NCBI GenBank assembly: GCA_964445525.1
Contig: CAYULA010000018.1
Location: 1-64,000, forward strand
Direction: 5' to 3'
Length of the DNA: 64,000 bases
Origin: Penumbrarchaeum sp964445525
Lineage (GTDB): Archaea; Thermoplasmatota; Penumbrarchaeia; Penumbrarchaeales; Penumbrarchaeaceae
In this document: positions 34,170 to 42,911 of the stretch, piece by piece
How the letters are laid out: each line of letters opens with the position of its first letter
Position numbering within the stretch: the stretch's first letter is position 1
Notes under the pieces: model-generated
Seen by the model: only the letters and a program-made list of their open reading frames with translations
Told to the model about the DNA's origin: nothing
Databases searched by the model: none
Position numbers and translations under genes: made by a program

Positions 34170-34688
34170 TCATGCACTCCCCTTCGAGATTGTAACCGGG
34201 AAACTTTCATCCTGGCCTTCTATTGTGATTTTATCCACCTTATCTGCCTTAATTGCTATCAGATTGACCCTGCCAATAATGTCCTGGTATTTCCTCGATA
34301 GATGCTCATTGTAGTAATTGATGATCGCACGATCCATTGTATCGGTTCCGTCCCTGTCATCATTGATCGCATCCATCAGAAGGGACAAAGCGATGATTTT
34401 TTTGGATTCAAAATTGACCCTGTATCTTGGTCTGGCTTTGTCACTTTCATCCTTGATCAATAGTTGGGAATCGACCAAACCCGTAAAATGAGACCTGAGA
34501 GTGGGGTATGTTGTTTCAAGAAGGTCGGCCATTTCCTTTGGTCTGAATTTGTGATACGGATCCGAGACTATCTCTTCAACCAACCTGCTTCTCATCTTGC
34601 TGTTGAAAAGTCCATCAAATGGCTCATCGCATGGTAGTTCAACCCCATTAGGAAGTTCCATAATATCTTGGTCCAACGTTGCCACCAT
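34170..34688 (-). CDS. Winged-helix protein of the island tail
   Basis: From the ATG at 34688 the gene encodes 172 residues. A winged helix is seen at about 25-80 (SRLVEEIVSD, PKEMADLLETTYPTLRSHFTGLVDSQLLI), followed by a helical domain (SKKIIALSLLMDAINDDRDG). The start is uncertain; an ATG at 34661 and upstream codons reaching 34796 are open. It is probably a regulator or toxin-antitoxin-like partner of the DUF3467 protein, which begins at its stop. Confidence 0.68.
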   Translation of the reverse strand: MVATLDQDIMELPNGVELPCDEPFDGLFNSKMRSRLVEEIVSDPYHKFRPKEMADLLETTYPTLRSHFTGLVDSQLLIKDESDKARPRYRVNFESKKIIALSLLMDAINDDRDGTDTMDRAIINYYNEHLSRKYQDIIGRVNLIAIKADKVDKITIEGQDESFPVTISKGSA

Positions 34689-34752
34689 CCTCAAGTATTC
34701 CTTTCCTGCGTAATAAAGATTTGGTATTTTTTCACTTACTAATAAAATTCTT

Positions 34753-35088
34753 TCACATGGGATGATGGTGTCTATGATGTGGAATGTCCACACCATGGTA
34801 TTCTGAGAGATCTTGTGACCATGTCTTGTCCTTCAGGAGTACAACCTTTTCTCCTCGGGACAGATAAACCTGAATGATATCCTTTCCAAGAGGTTTCAGG
34901 ATGTCTTCATCAAGGTCAAGATTCAGTTGGTTGCATTTCAATTTACATTTTGTAATATTTTGACAGTACCCTCTTTTCTTCAACCATGCAATGAAGCATG
35001 CCACTTCAAAACCGGGATTGGGGACAGGTTCCTTGGTGTTCCGATTTCGAATCCCTTTCAATCTTTGAATTACGGGATCATCATTCAT
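34753..35088 (-). CDS. Uncharacterised 111-residue protein
   Basis: The protein contains a C-x-N-I-T-K-C-K-L-K-C-N cluster at about 42-53 that may bind metal, and a His-rich C terminus (PHHRHHHPM). GAGGATTG precedes the ATG. It starts 8 bases after the YgjP-type peptidase stop. No family is recognised. Confidence 0.6.
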   Translation of the reverse strand: MNDDPVIQRLKGIRNRNTKEPVPNPGFEVACFIAWLKKRGYCQNITKCKLKCNQLNLDLDEDILKPLGKDIIQVYLSRGEKVVLLKDKTWSQDLSEYHGVDIPHHRHHHPM

Positions 35089-35096
35089 TTCAATCC

Positions 35097-35801
35097 TCAG
35101 GCTATTTGATACAACTCGAGTTTTGTTTTATATTCCTTCCAACTGGGAAGAACCAGGTCCAGTAATCGATAATACTCTTTCTGATGGTTCGGAACCTTCA
35201 AATGAACCAATTCGTGGAAAATGACGTATTCAATGCAGTAGGAAGGTGTCCTTATCAACTCGAGGTTGAGGTGTATTCTATTCTTTCCATGAACACAGCT
35301 GCCCCATCTCTTTTTCATTCTCTTGATTTTCATCTCCGGTCGTTTTATTCCGTGTTTGGTTACAACCTTCATCGCTTCATCCAGTATCTCATTGAACTTT
35401 ATCCGGGCGTGATGTCTGTACCAATCATATAGAAGAAGTTCTACCATCTCGGGAGATCTATTTCTGGTATGAACCTCGATGAATCTCCCCTTCATTTTGA
35501 CATTGATTGTTTCTGATTCGATGACCTTCAACCTGTACTGTCTTCCGAGGTAGCGGTGTGTTTCTCCACTGACATATCTTTTATTCAGATCCTCCTTCGG
35601 ATACTGTCTAAAGTGAAGTCTTTTCTTCACAACCCACCTGCCCCTCTTGTTGACGATTTCCAGTACCTTCTTGATATCGAGGTCCTCAGGTGCCCTGACT
35701 TCCACCGATCCATCCGGTTTGACCCTCGTTTCAAGGGTTTTTCTATTTGATCTCACAAGCTTGAAGGGGATCCTCTGATTTCCGTATCTTATCTCGTTCA
35801 T
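35097..35801 (-). CDS. YgjP-type zinc metallopeptidase (DUF45), RM-linked
   Basis: The 234-residue protein has the YgjP/DUF45 features: an N-terminal beta region, the motif KKRWGSC near 163, and the gluzincin-like site HELVH at 196-200 with a third ligand His206. Genes of this family are often attached to type I restriction operons. Here the ATG overlaps the hsdR stop by 4 bases. Its substrate is unknown. Confidence 0.9.
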   Translation of the reverse strand: MNEIRYGNQRIPFKLVRSNRKTLETRVKPDGSVEVRAPEDLDIKKVLEIVNKRGRWVVKKRLHFRQYPKEDLNKRYVSGETHRYLGRQYRLKVIESETINVKMKGRFIEVHTRNRSPEMVELLLYDWYRHHARIKFNEILDEAMKVVTKHGIKRPEMKIKRMKKRWGSCVHGKNRIHLNLELIRTPSYCIEYVIFHELVHLKVPNHQKEYYRLLDLVLPSWKEYKTKLELYQIA

Positions 35802-38800
35802 GAAGCGTACCTTCTCCTTGCAATGTCCATTACCCTTTCCAGGATCAGATCGATATCGTCGAATTCGAGATGGAGGTTTTCTTTGTCCATCAAAAAATCC
35901 GATATTTCCCTCATCATCTTCTTCTGAACATCATCCCTCTTCTGCCAATCAACGATCCTGTTATCCCTGATTATCTGATCAATGGCCATTGCCAGATTGG
36001 CGGAGAGCTCTTTTGCGGGTTGCATTGTATTGTCTTTGTTCTTTGGGTCGGAGAGAACGCTGAAAGTAACTCCATAGAATGCTTTAGCGATGTCATTTCC
36101 TTCCAGGATCTCCGGTTCGTCTTCGTCCTTTCTGTTGATCACATGATCCCTGATCCTCATGGCTCTTCTGAAGTATTCGTTTTCATCGATCCTCTGCTGG
36201 CGATAGCTGTCAATTGCTTCCTTAATCAGATCGGAGAATTTCTTGTAAAAGGCCGGATCCTCTTCCCATTTATCCTGAATGGATTTGAGTGTTCTATGGG
36301 CTATTGTGTCTGCCTGGGATGCTTTACCTCTTAATTTTGCGATCTCCTTTTCGAATTTCTCCTTGTCGAAGATGTCCACTTCCTTGGTGATTATCTCCAC
36401 CTTGTCAGAGGTCACGTAGGTGTCCAGAAGTTTCTTGATCTTCGGTTCGTACTCGCTGATATCAATAACTTCGGCATATCTCTTCTTGACTGAGGCTCTG
36501 AGTTTCTGGAAGAAATGAAGGTCATCCTTGTATCTTTGAATTGTTTCGGGTTTTTGGTCCTCGAAGAATTTGGGAGTGGATAGTGCAACGGAAAGCGTTC
36601 TGGAAAACAATGAGAGTCTTTCGTAGAATGCATCCCGTATCTCTTTGTCCCCGAGAAATACCTCGTACTCCTCCTCGTCTTTTTTATTTTTTATTTCCTT
36701 GAATATGTCCCACACATCCGAATGTCTCTGAGGGAGTTTCCTGATTTCTTCCAAAATATTTGTAAGAGTGCCTTCGAGGTCTTCCTGTTCGAATTCTTCC
36801 AGCGCAGAGTAGGTTGTAAGTGCCTTGTCAAGTTCTCCCAGAATACCTGAGTAATCGATTATGTAACCGTGGTCCTTTCCTTCCTTGATCCTGTTGACCC
36901 TTGCTATAGCCTGGAGTAGAGTGTGCTCCTTCATCTGCTTGGCCAGGTATAGGATTGTATTGTTGGGGGAATCAAAACCGGTTAGCAGTTTGTCAACCAC
37001 GATCAGGATCTCCGGTTCCTCCCCGTACTTGAAATCGTTGACTATCGTGTCGTTGTAATCATCCTCGTTTCTGAATCTCTCCATCATTTTGGACCAGAAC
37101 CTCTGGACCCTGTCCTCCACTTCATCCAATGGGTCTTCATGACCTTCCCTGGTGTCCGGTGATGAGATCACAACCTCGGAGATCACATCCCCGAAATCAT
37201 CCAGATATTCCTTGTATTTCAATGCGGCAAGCTTTGAAGGGGTTGCTACCTGAGCTTTGAATTGTGTTCCCTTCCAGTTCCTTCTGTAATGTTCGCTTAT
37301 GTCGAACGCAATCATGTGTATCTTCTGATCGGAAGAGTTCAATTGGGATATTCTGGAATATTTCTTTTTGAGATCGGTTTTCTGTTCATCGGTGAGGCCT
37401 TTGGTAACTATATCGAACCAGCTGTCAAGGGAATCCATGTCAACCTTTTGGGGAACATGTCTTCCCTCGTAAAGTAATGGAACAACCGCTTTGTCCTTTA
37501 CAGCCTGGTCAATGGTGTATTCGTCGATGAACCCGCCAAATCTCTGGGCTGTGGACTTTTCACTCTTCATCAATGGAGTTCCCGTGAATCCGATGTAGCA
37601 AGCATTGGGAAGGATCTGCCTCATCCTCGCATGGGATTCGCCGTACTGGGATCTGTGACTCTCATCCACGAGAACGAAGATGTTGGGATCCTCGATGGGA
37701 GATTTTTGTGATTTCTTCAGTGCCGAGACGAATTTGTCGATGACGGATGTGATCACAGTGGTTTTATTCTGTTTTAACTGCCTGTAAAGATCTTCCCCGG
37801 TCCTTGCTTTGTGAGGTTCCATTCCGCAGTTCTTGAAGGTGCCTTTTATCTGCTTGTCGAGATTGATCCTGTCTGTAACGATCACGATCCTGGCATTGGG
37901 TATGTCCCTGTCCATGGCGAGGACCTTTGCAAGCCAGACCATGGTAAGTGATTTTCCGGATCCCTGCGTGTGCCAGATGACCCCTCCCTTTCTCTTCTTT
38001 GAATCCTCAAATGTCTTTAATCTCCTCATGGTTTTTTTCACTGCGAAATACTGCTGGTATCTGGCGATCTTCTTTATTCCTCCGTCGAATATGATGAACT
38101 TCCTTGTCAGTTCCAGCAATCGATCTTTTCTGAGTAGGGAATGGATGGTCCTGTCCTGTTCCGTTATCTTTCTCCCTTCCGTTTCAAAGCTGTCAAAATA
38201 ATCCCAGACGTAGCGAAACCTGTCGCTGAAAAGTTTATTTTTTATTGCCTGTGACAGGGGGGTGTTAATCAGATGTTCTAGCTCTTCTTCGAAATCTTCC
38301 TTTTCCTTCCATACCGACCAGAACTTCGCGGGAGTGGTTGCTGTTGCATATTTTGCTTCATTTTTGGATATTCCCAACAATATCTGTGAGTAGATAAAGA
38401 GCCTCTGGATCTCGTTCTTTTTCTGATTTCTTATGTGCTGTGAGACCGCTTCATCGATGGAATCCTTTTCATCGGGCCTCTTGCATTCGATGACCACCAG
38501 AGGTATTCCGTTTACGAAGAGCACGATATCCGGCCTTCTGTGGCCCTTTCCGTCATCTTTTTCGACCTCGAATTCCTCGGTGACGTGGAAATAATTGTTT
38601 TCAATATTATCCCAGTCGATGTAGTTCATGGTGAAACTTCGAATGTATCCCTTTATATTCTCCTCGAAGCTCTTTCCGAGACACATCAGATCGTAGAGGT
38701 CCTGATTGGTCCTCCCCACGTTATCTATCATCACATCGTCCAGGGCCTTTACCGCGTTTGTGATATTCCTGTTGGAGAAGGCATATTCGTCTTCAAGATA

Positions 38801-38980
38801 TTCGAATCTGTTCTCCCTGAGCTTTTTTTCGAGTATTGACGTGAGAACGACCTTCCCTTTCTTGTTTTCGCGAAGGTCAAGGGCCTCCTCCGGTGTGAGA
38901 TATTCATACCCCATTTTGATGAGTAATTGTAATGCAGGTATCTGCGAGATATGATCCTCGATAAATGATGGGATGTCCAT
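35798..38980 (-). CDS. hsdR: Type I restriction enzyme R subunit (HsdR)
   Basis: The protein of about 1060 residues combines an N-terminal PD-(D/E)xK nuclease (Asp152; E-C-K at 165-167) with a superfamily 2 translocase (Walker A TQGSGKS near 338-344, DESH at 439-442, and later SAT-like and TGFDSP motifs). It cuts unmethylated DNA after translocating. The ATG at 38980 follows GAGGAGG; 12 extra residues are open upstream. It is intact by length and motifs. Confidence 0.96.
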   Translation of the reverse strand: MDIPSFIEDHISQIPALQLLIKMGYEYLTPEEALDLRENKKGKVVLTSILEKKLRENRFEYLEDEYAFSNRNITNAVKALDDVMIDNVGRTNQDLYDLMCLGKSFEENIKGYIRSFTMNYIDWDNIENNYFHVTEEFEVEKDDGKGHRRPDIVLFVNGIPLVVIECKRPDEKDSIDEAVSQHIRNQKKNEIQRLFIYSQILLGISKNEAKYATATTPAKFWSVWKEKEDFEEELEHLINTPLSQAIKNKLFSDRFRYVWDYFDSFETEGRKITEQDRTIHSLLRKDRLLELTRKFIIFDGGIKKIARYQQYFAVKKTMRRLKTFEDSKKRKGGVIWHTQGSGKSLTMVWLAKVLAMDRDIPNARIVIVTDRINLDKQIKGTFKNCGMEPHKARTGEDLYRQLKQNKTTVITSVIDKFVSALKKSQKSPIEDPNIFVLVDESHRSQYGESHARMRQILPNACYIGFTGTPLMKSEKSTAQRFGGFIDEYTIDQAVKDKAVVPLLYEGRHVPQKVDMDSLDSWFDIVTKGLTDEQKTDLKKKYSRISQLNSSDQKIHMIAFDISEHYRRNWKGTQFKAQVATPSKLAALKYKEYLDDFGDVISEVVISSPDTREGHEDPLDEVEDRVQRFWSKMMERFRNEDDYNDTIVNDFKYGEEPEILIVVDKLLTGFDSPNNTILYLAKQMKEHTLLQAIARVNRIKEGKDHGYIIDYSGILGELDKALTTYSALEEFEQEDLEGTLTNILEEIRKLPQRHSDVWDIFKEIKNKKDEEEYEVFLGDKEIRDAFYERLSLFSRTLSVALSTPKFFEDQKPETIQRYKDDLHFFQKLRASVKKRYAEVIDISEYEPKIKKLLDTYVTSDKVEIITKEVDIFDKEKFEKEIAKLRGKASQADTIAHRTLKSIQDKWEEDPAFYKKFSDLIKEAIDSYRQQRIDENEYFRRAMRIRDHVINRKDEDEPEILEGNDIAKAFYGVTFSVLSDPKNKDNTMQPAKELSANLAMAIDQIIRDNRIVDWQKRDDVQKKMMREISDFLMDKENLHLEFDDIDLILERVMDIARRRYAS

Positions 38981-38982
38981 TT

Positions 38983-39828
38983 TCAATCCTCCTCTTCTTC
39001 TTTGATTATTTTCCAATGACCTCCTCTTGGAGGGCCTATACGTTTTATGAATCCTTTTTGTTTAAGTTCAGAAATAACTTTTTGTGTGTTTCTGTGATTT
39101 ATTCCGATTTTCTTGGACATCTTCCTTGTTGTAATTTTATTGTTTTTCTCAACCAGTTCCAAGATTTTTAGTTGTGTCGAATTAAGGACCATTACGTTCT
39201 GATCTACGTCCTTTTCTATGTCCCAATTAATGGAATTGTCCATCAGTTTATTTATCTGAACAGGATTCAATTGCCAGTATCCGCTTCTATCGGAACCAAC
39301 TCGCAGAAGGCATTTATTTTTTTTCAGAAATGAAAGATATTTCTGGATATTTCGTTGATTAATTCCAATTATTTTTGATAATTCCCTTGAAGTGATCTCG
39401 CGGTTTCCACCGATCAATTCCAGGATGGAAATATGAGTATTATTCAATTTCTTTACGTCTTTTTCTATGTCCTGATCTACGTCTTTTTCTACTACCTTTT
39501 CATGTTCACCCATGGGACGTAGAAAAGTGGTGTAGAACGCCCTCCCGATCTCTTTGAATTCTGAATCAGGTTCAAGTTTCAATATTTTCATTATTCCTCT
39601 TCCCCAGTTCTCCACGAAATGAATATCCTTGAACTTCTGTGCAAGGAGAGGATTCCTTCTGTCCGATACGTTTCCTTTTCTTATCTCCTCTACAGTCATT
39701 CTATCCTTCGACAGAATGGGATCAGACGTGATTGGGTCTATCACATATCTCATTTGGGAAGTTGAACGCTTTAACTCCGTTGTTTCCGTTTCCGTTACGT
39801 AGAATCCATTGATCATTTCAATTTTCAT
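38983..39828 (-). CDS. N-terminally truncated AlbA_2-type protein with doubled winged helix
   Basis: The 281-residue protein corresponds to the C-terminal half of AlbA_2/HATPase_c_4 proteins. Its region NVSDRRNPLLAQKF then ENWGRGIMKIL aligns with the SSSLRNVLIAECF then EKYGSGMVRIR region of the gene at 46927-48294, but the AlbA domain and most of the ATPase-like part are missing. A linker of D-V-D/E-K type repeats leads to two similar winged helices (about 135-190 and 222-276; ITSRELSKIIGINQRNIQ and ITTRKMSKKIGINHRNTQ). It is either a decayed relic or a reduced regulator kept between hsdS and hsdR. Confidence 0.72.
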   Translation of the reverse strand: MKIEMINGFYVTETETTELKRSTSQMRYVIDPITSDPILSKDRMTVEEIRKGNVSDRRNPLLAQKFKDIHFVENWGRGIMKILKLEPDSEFKEIGRAFYTTFLRPMGEHEKVVEKDVDQDIEKDVKKLNNTHISILELIGGNREITSRELSKIIGINQRNIQKYLSFLKKNKCLLRVGSDRSGYWQLNPVQINKLMDNSINWDIEKDVDQNVMVLNSTQLKILELVEKNNKITTRKMSKKIGINHRNTQKVISELKQKGFIKRIGPPRGGHWKIIKEEEED

Positions 39829-39837
39829 CTCCTCATT

Positions 39838-41145
39838 TCATGTATCATCAACCTTAACCCTCGTCTTCCCCGTCAGAAGTTGTTGCATAAGTCCTTTCTT
39901 TATTTCCGATAGGACCTTCTTTCTTTCATACAAATTTTCGATCACACCATCAAGATCGAACAATGTTTTTGCAATCATTTTTTGTTCATTAATTTCAGGC
40001 ATTGGTACCTGTATTCTCTTTAAACCACTTGGGTAAATATGAACTACAGAATGTCCTTGCCCCTTCTTTCGACTTTGTGAATAGAATATTTGGCTATTTA
40101 GAAGAAATGAGAGGAATTGAGAATCAGATTCCTTGTTTCTTAAAATAACGATATCTCCACCCGCAAAGGCATCTTCATTTCCTAGGTAGGCTATGGATTT
40201 GCCTATTTCATCAAGTGTTTCACCTGAACCTGCAAATAAGACATCACCTGTTTTAATAGGTTCAGATTCATAAGTTGATTGTTCACTGATGTATGTTTTA
40301 AAACTATGAGTATAGAACCGATCAGTTGTATATATTTGGCCATACGTGATACATGGAAAGCCTTCTGACCTCAGTTCACTCTTTGAAACTCCTTTTCCCC
40401 TATAGAATTGACCAAGTTCATCAAGAGTCACCACATCCCAATCCAGAGGGACCTCTCCGATCTTTGTATCCTTGAATCCCTCTTTCTCGATGAATTCCTT
40501 GAACCGGACCTTCCCCGTGAGAAGCTGCTGCATCAATCCTTTCTTGAGGTTCTCCTTCTCCTTGATAAGGGCCTCCGTCTTTTCAATAGCAAGGTCCCAC
40601 GTTGAGAGGACCTCTGCGATCTTTTTTTGTTCAGGGAGTGGTGGAATAGGTATTAATAATGACTGGATTCTTGATAAGGCCAACTTTGGTTGGGCATTAT
40701 TAGTTCCTGATTTTTTGATTAAGTATTGAATAGAATTTGACATCATAATATATTTCAAAAAAACTTTATTAATTATGATATTTGTTAATTTATTTGCGTT
40801 TTCCGTTAGATTGGCACCATCTAGGTCAAGGGGAATTTCTCCAACAATTCCTAATGTTCCAGCAACTGAAATAAACAAATCATCTTTTGATATTGTGTAT
40901 CTTCGTATTGATGGAAAAACCTCCTCTGGGACATAATGAATATCATCTGTTTTTACTCCTCCCATGTGCATGTCAACAACTCTGATATATGGATGTGAAG
41001 TCTTAATATCTGTAACAAATGTCCCTTTTGGTAATCGTTTTCCACCTTTTACTTGGCAGATATCTTCAATTCTTTTTACATCCCAAGCCTTAGGAATCAT
41101 ACCAATTTTTGTCTCTTTATAATCATTACTTTCTATCGACTTCAT
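39838..41145 (-). CDS. hsdS: Type I restriction specificity subunit (HsdS), full length
   Basis: The 435-residue protein has two target-recognition domains separated by a conserved helix and followed by another: each half ends with a block like I-P-x-P-P-L-P-E-Q-K-K-I-A-E-V-L or M-P-E-I-N-E-Q-K-M-I-A, and each starts with an I-G-M-I-P-K-A-W or I-G-E-V-P-L-D-W motif. The ATG at 41145 follows GGTGA inside the end of the SLATT gene. Parts of it are markedly AT-rich. It sets the DNA site of the HsdM/HsdR complex. Confidence 0.94.
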   Translation of the reverse strand: MKSIESNDYKETKIGMIPKAWDVKRIEDICQVKGGKRLPKGTFVTDIKTSHPYIRVVDMHMGGVKTDDIHYVPEEVFPSIRRYTISKDDLFISVAGTLGIVGEIPLDLDGANLTENANKLTNIIINKVFLKYIMMSNSIQYLIKKSGTNNAQPKLALSRIQSLLIPIPPLPEQKKIAEVLSTWDLAIEKTEALIKEKENLKKGLMQQLLTGKVRFKEFIEKEGFKDTKIGEVPLDWDVVTLDELGQFYRGKGVSKSELRSEGFPCITYGQIYTTDRFYTHSFKTYISEQSTYESEPIKTGDVLFAGSGETLDEIGKSIAYLGNEDAFAGGDIVILRNKESDSQFLSFLLNSQIFYSQSRKKGQGHSVVHIYPSGLKRIQVPMPEINEQKMIAKTLFDLDGVIENLYERKKVLSEIKKGLMQQLLTGKTRVKVDDT

Positions 41146-41638
41146 AATTCGCTTCACCTTCTTCAATTCCTCTTCTAGCGATTATAAACGCCCATTTAGG
41201 AGGTTGGGGGCTTTTCTTGTTCAGTTCATCTCGTTTGTTATTAAGGTCCATAAGTTGTTGATATGGCTCATTTTTTGGTTTTTTCCGATCAATTCCAATC
41301 TCACGGAATATTCTAGCTCTATTTCTTAGTGAGTTGTATTTATTACCAGCTTCCAGATGAGAGCTAGCTCTTCCATTTGGATTAAGGAAAGTAGCGACGG
41401 CTGTTAGAGCTGTTACAATAATTGCTAGTATTCCTGCAATCAAAGTATGATTTGAAAAATCGGAAAGAGCCGATGCACCAGAAATAGCTGCTAAGATGGC
41501 TGTTGGAACTCCGATCCAAATGTGAAATCTTCTCCAAAAGGAAGCTGTGACAAAATGGCCTTTTGCAGAATAGAGGCTATCTTCCTCAATTCTCTTCGCT
41601 TCCTTCTGAATTCTATTCTTATCCATATTATCAGACAT
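41126..41638 (-). CDS. SLATT-type two-helix membrane effector (candidate CBASS effector)
   Basis: The 170-residue protein has two membrane helices at about 38-58 and 62-84 separated by a short turn, then a long polar helical region with R-x-S-S-H-L-E-A-G-N-K-Y-N-S-L-R-N-R-A-R. This is the SLATT family layout (SMODS- and SLOG-associated two-TM domain), known as a pore-forming effector opened by a cyclic nucleotide. It starts 3 bases after the CD-NTase stop and overlaps hsdS. Its direct pairing with a CD-NTase makes it the likely killer component. Confidence 0.85.
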   Translation of the reverse strand: MSDNMDKNRIQKEAKRIEEDSLYSAKGHFVTASFWRRFHIWIGVPTAILAAISGASALSDFSNHTLIAGILAIIVTALTAVATFLNPNGRASSHLEAGNKYNSLRNRARIFREIGIDRKKPKNEPYQQLMDLNNKRDELNKKSPQPPKWAFIIARRGIEEGEANYEVDRK

Positions 41639-41641
41639 CCG

Positions 41642-42511
41642 TTAATAAGCTGGGAATTTTTCAGCAAAGACCATATTCCACCAATAAAATGCATCTTGGA
41701 TTTTACCTGCCTGCTCAGCATTTCTTGCCTTATCGGCTCGGATTAAAGCAGTTTCGATTTTAGATAGAGCATCTTCTCTTTTCGCCTCAGTGTTGCATGG
41801 ATGAATATATCCAGAGATCCCGACTGGATCATGTAATGATGCAAGACCACAATCTCGAAGAATCTTCAATATCTTCCTCACATCATATGAATATTGTATT
41901 CGGTCTTCTCCATAGGCATACTTTGCAATCTTCATCTCAAGATATATTGATGATATGGGAACATTTCGTAGAAATTTCCAAGCCTTCGCGAAACGGATCA
42001 ATGGTTTTACCTTTTTACTCAGTGCTTTATTTACTTCTGTAACATATGCATTCTGAGCATCTGGGGAGGTTCTCATCCATCCGTCAAAACTATTAGGAAT
42101 TTCATAGATCTTGTATCCCCCAATTGTTTTATTTATGTCATCAGCAGGTACGACCTCAGTGCTTTCACAACCATTTGTGCCGAAAGGAACAAGTACCGCA
42201 GGTTTTCGAACTGTCACCCCAGTATAAGGAAATCTTACATCTAGTGTATTTCGGATTTTCCTCAAAGTTGATGCAGAGTTTTGATTGAGGTTCTCAGTTG
42301 GGATCACAGCAAAATAATCTACATCGCTGTATCCGTGTATACTTGTACCATTCCCAAATGAACCGGTTTTAAAGAAACGAGTCATTCCATAGTTATTCAT
42401 CAAACATTGTTTAATGGTCAATCGATGCCTCTCTGCTGCCTCGGATTCTCCACATGTGGGTATTAATCTTTGATGAAAGATTCGAAAACCTTCTTCAACG
42501 GTCTTAGCCAT
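41642..42511 (-). CDS. CD-NTase (SMODS-type cyclic oligonucleotide synthase)
   Basis: The 289-residue protein has the nucleotidyltransferase core G50-S51 (GSFGNGTSIHGYSDVD) with metal-binding Asp63 and Asp65, and a third acidic position E119 in TEVVPA, followed by the helical domain (LIRFAKAWKFLRNVPISSIYLE). This is the CD-NTase family that makes cyclic di- or trinucleotides on phage infection. The next gene encodes a SLATT effector. The product nucleotide cannot be predicted here. Its start overlaps the ASCH gene by 8 bases. Confidence 0.88.
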   Translation of the reverse strand: MAKTVEEGFRIFHQRLIPTCGESEAAERHRLTIKQCLMNNYGMTRFFKTGSFGNGTSIHGYSDVDYFAVIPTENLNQNSASTLRKIRNTLDVRFPYTGVTVRKPAVLVPFGTNGCESTEVVPADDINKTIGGYKIYEIPNSFDGWMRTSPDAQNAYVTEVNKALSKKVKPLIRFAKAWKFLRNVPISSIYLEMKIAKYAYGEDRIQYSYDVRKILKILRDCGLASLHDPVGISGYIHPCNTEAKREDALSKIETALIRADKARNAEQAGKIQDAFYWWNMVFAEKFPAY

Positions 42512-42911
42512 ATAATTTCACCCCTCTTCCAATTATTTCATTTTGAATGTAATAATAAGATTGAGGTACAACAAATCCCTTCGATTGATCGATCAGTCCA
42601 TCATCTATTGAACACCGATCGAGATCAGTAACCTGAATAGCATAACCAGAGTTGGAATTTCGGAAATATTCTTTGAACTCTCTTTCTGATACACCTGAAC
42701 CTTCTTTAAAGCGATCCCATAAGTCATCAGGAGGACCTTCAACGATTTCACCAGGTTTGAATGATGCAACGATCCTCTTCACCGGCGATGTTGAATAAAT
42801 AAAGACTCGGTCAACATCCTTCTTCCAGATCCTTTTCCGGAACTCATATTTCTTCTCTCCGGAGAGGACCTTCTCAACATATTTTGGTTTCATGGAAAGG
42901 AGGACATTCAT
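42504..42911 (-). CDS. ASCH-domain protein
   Basis: The 135-residue protein has the ASCH fold signature: VLLSMKPKYVEKVLSGEKKYEFRKR at the N terminus, VFIYSTSPVKRIVASF and a closing VPQSYYYI. ASCH domains are PUA-related and probably bind RNA or modified nucleotides. Its ATG overlaps the DUF1016 nuclease stop (ATGA) and it overlaps the CD-NTase start, so it is coupled to the CBASS pair. A frameshifted copy of its first 30 codons lies on the far side of the DUF1016 gene. Confidence 0.85.
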   Translation of the reverse strand: MNVLLSMKPKYVEKVLSGEKKYEFRKRIWKKDVDRVFIYSTSPVKRIVASFKPGEIVEGPPDDLWDRFKEGSGVSEREFKEYFRNSNSGYAIQVTDLDRCSIDDGLIDQSKGFVVPQSYYYIQNEIIGRGVKLYG

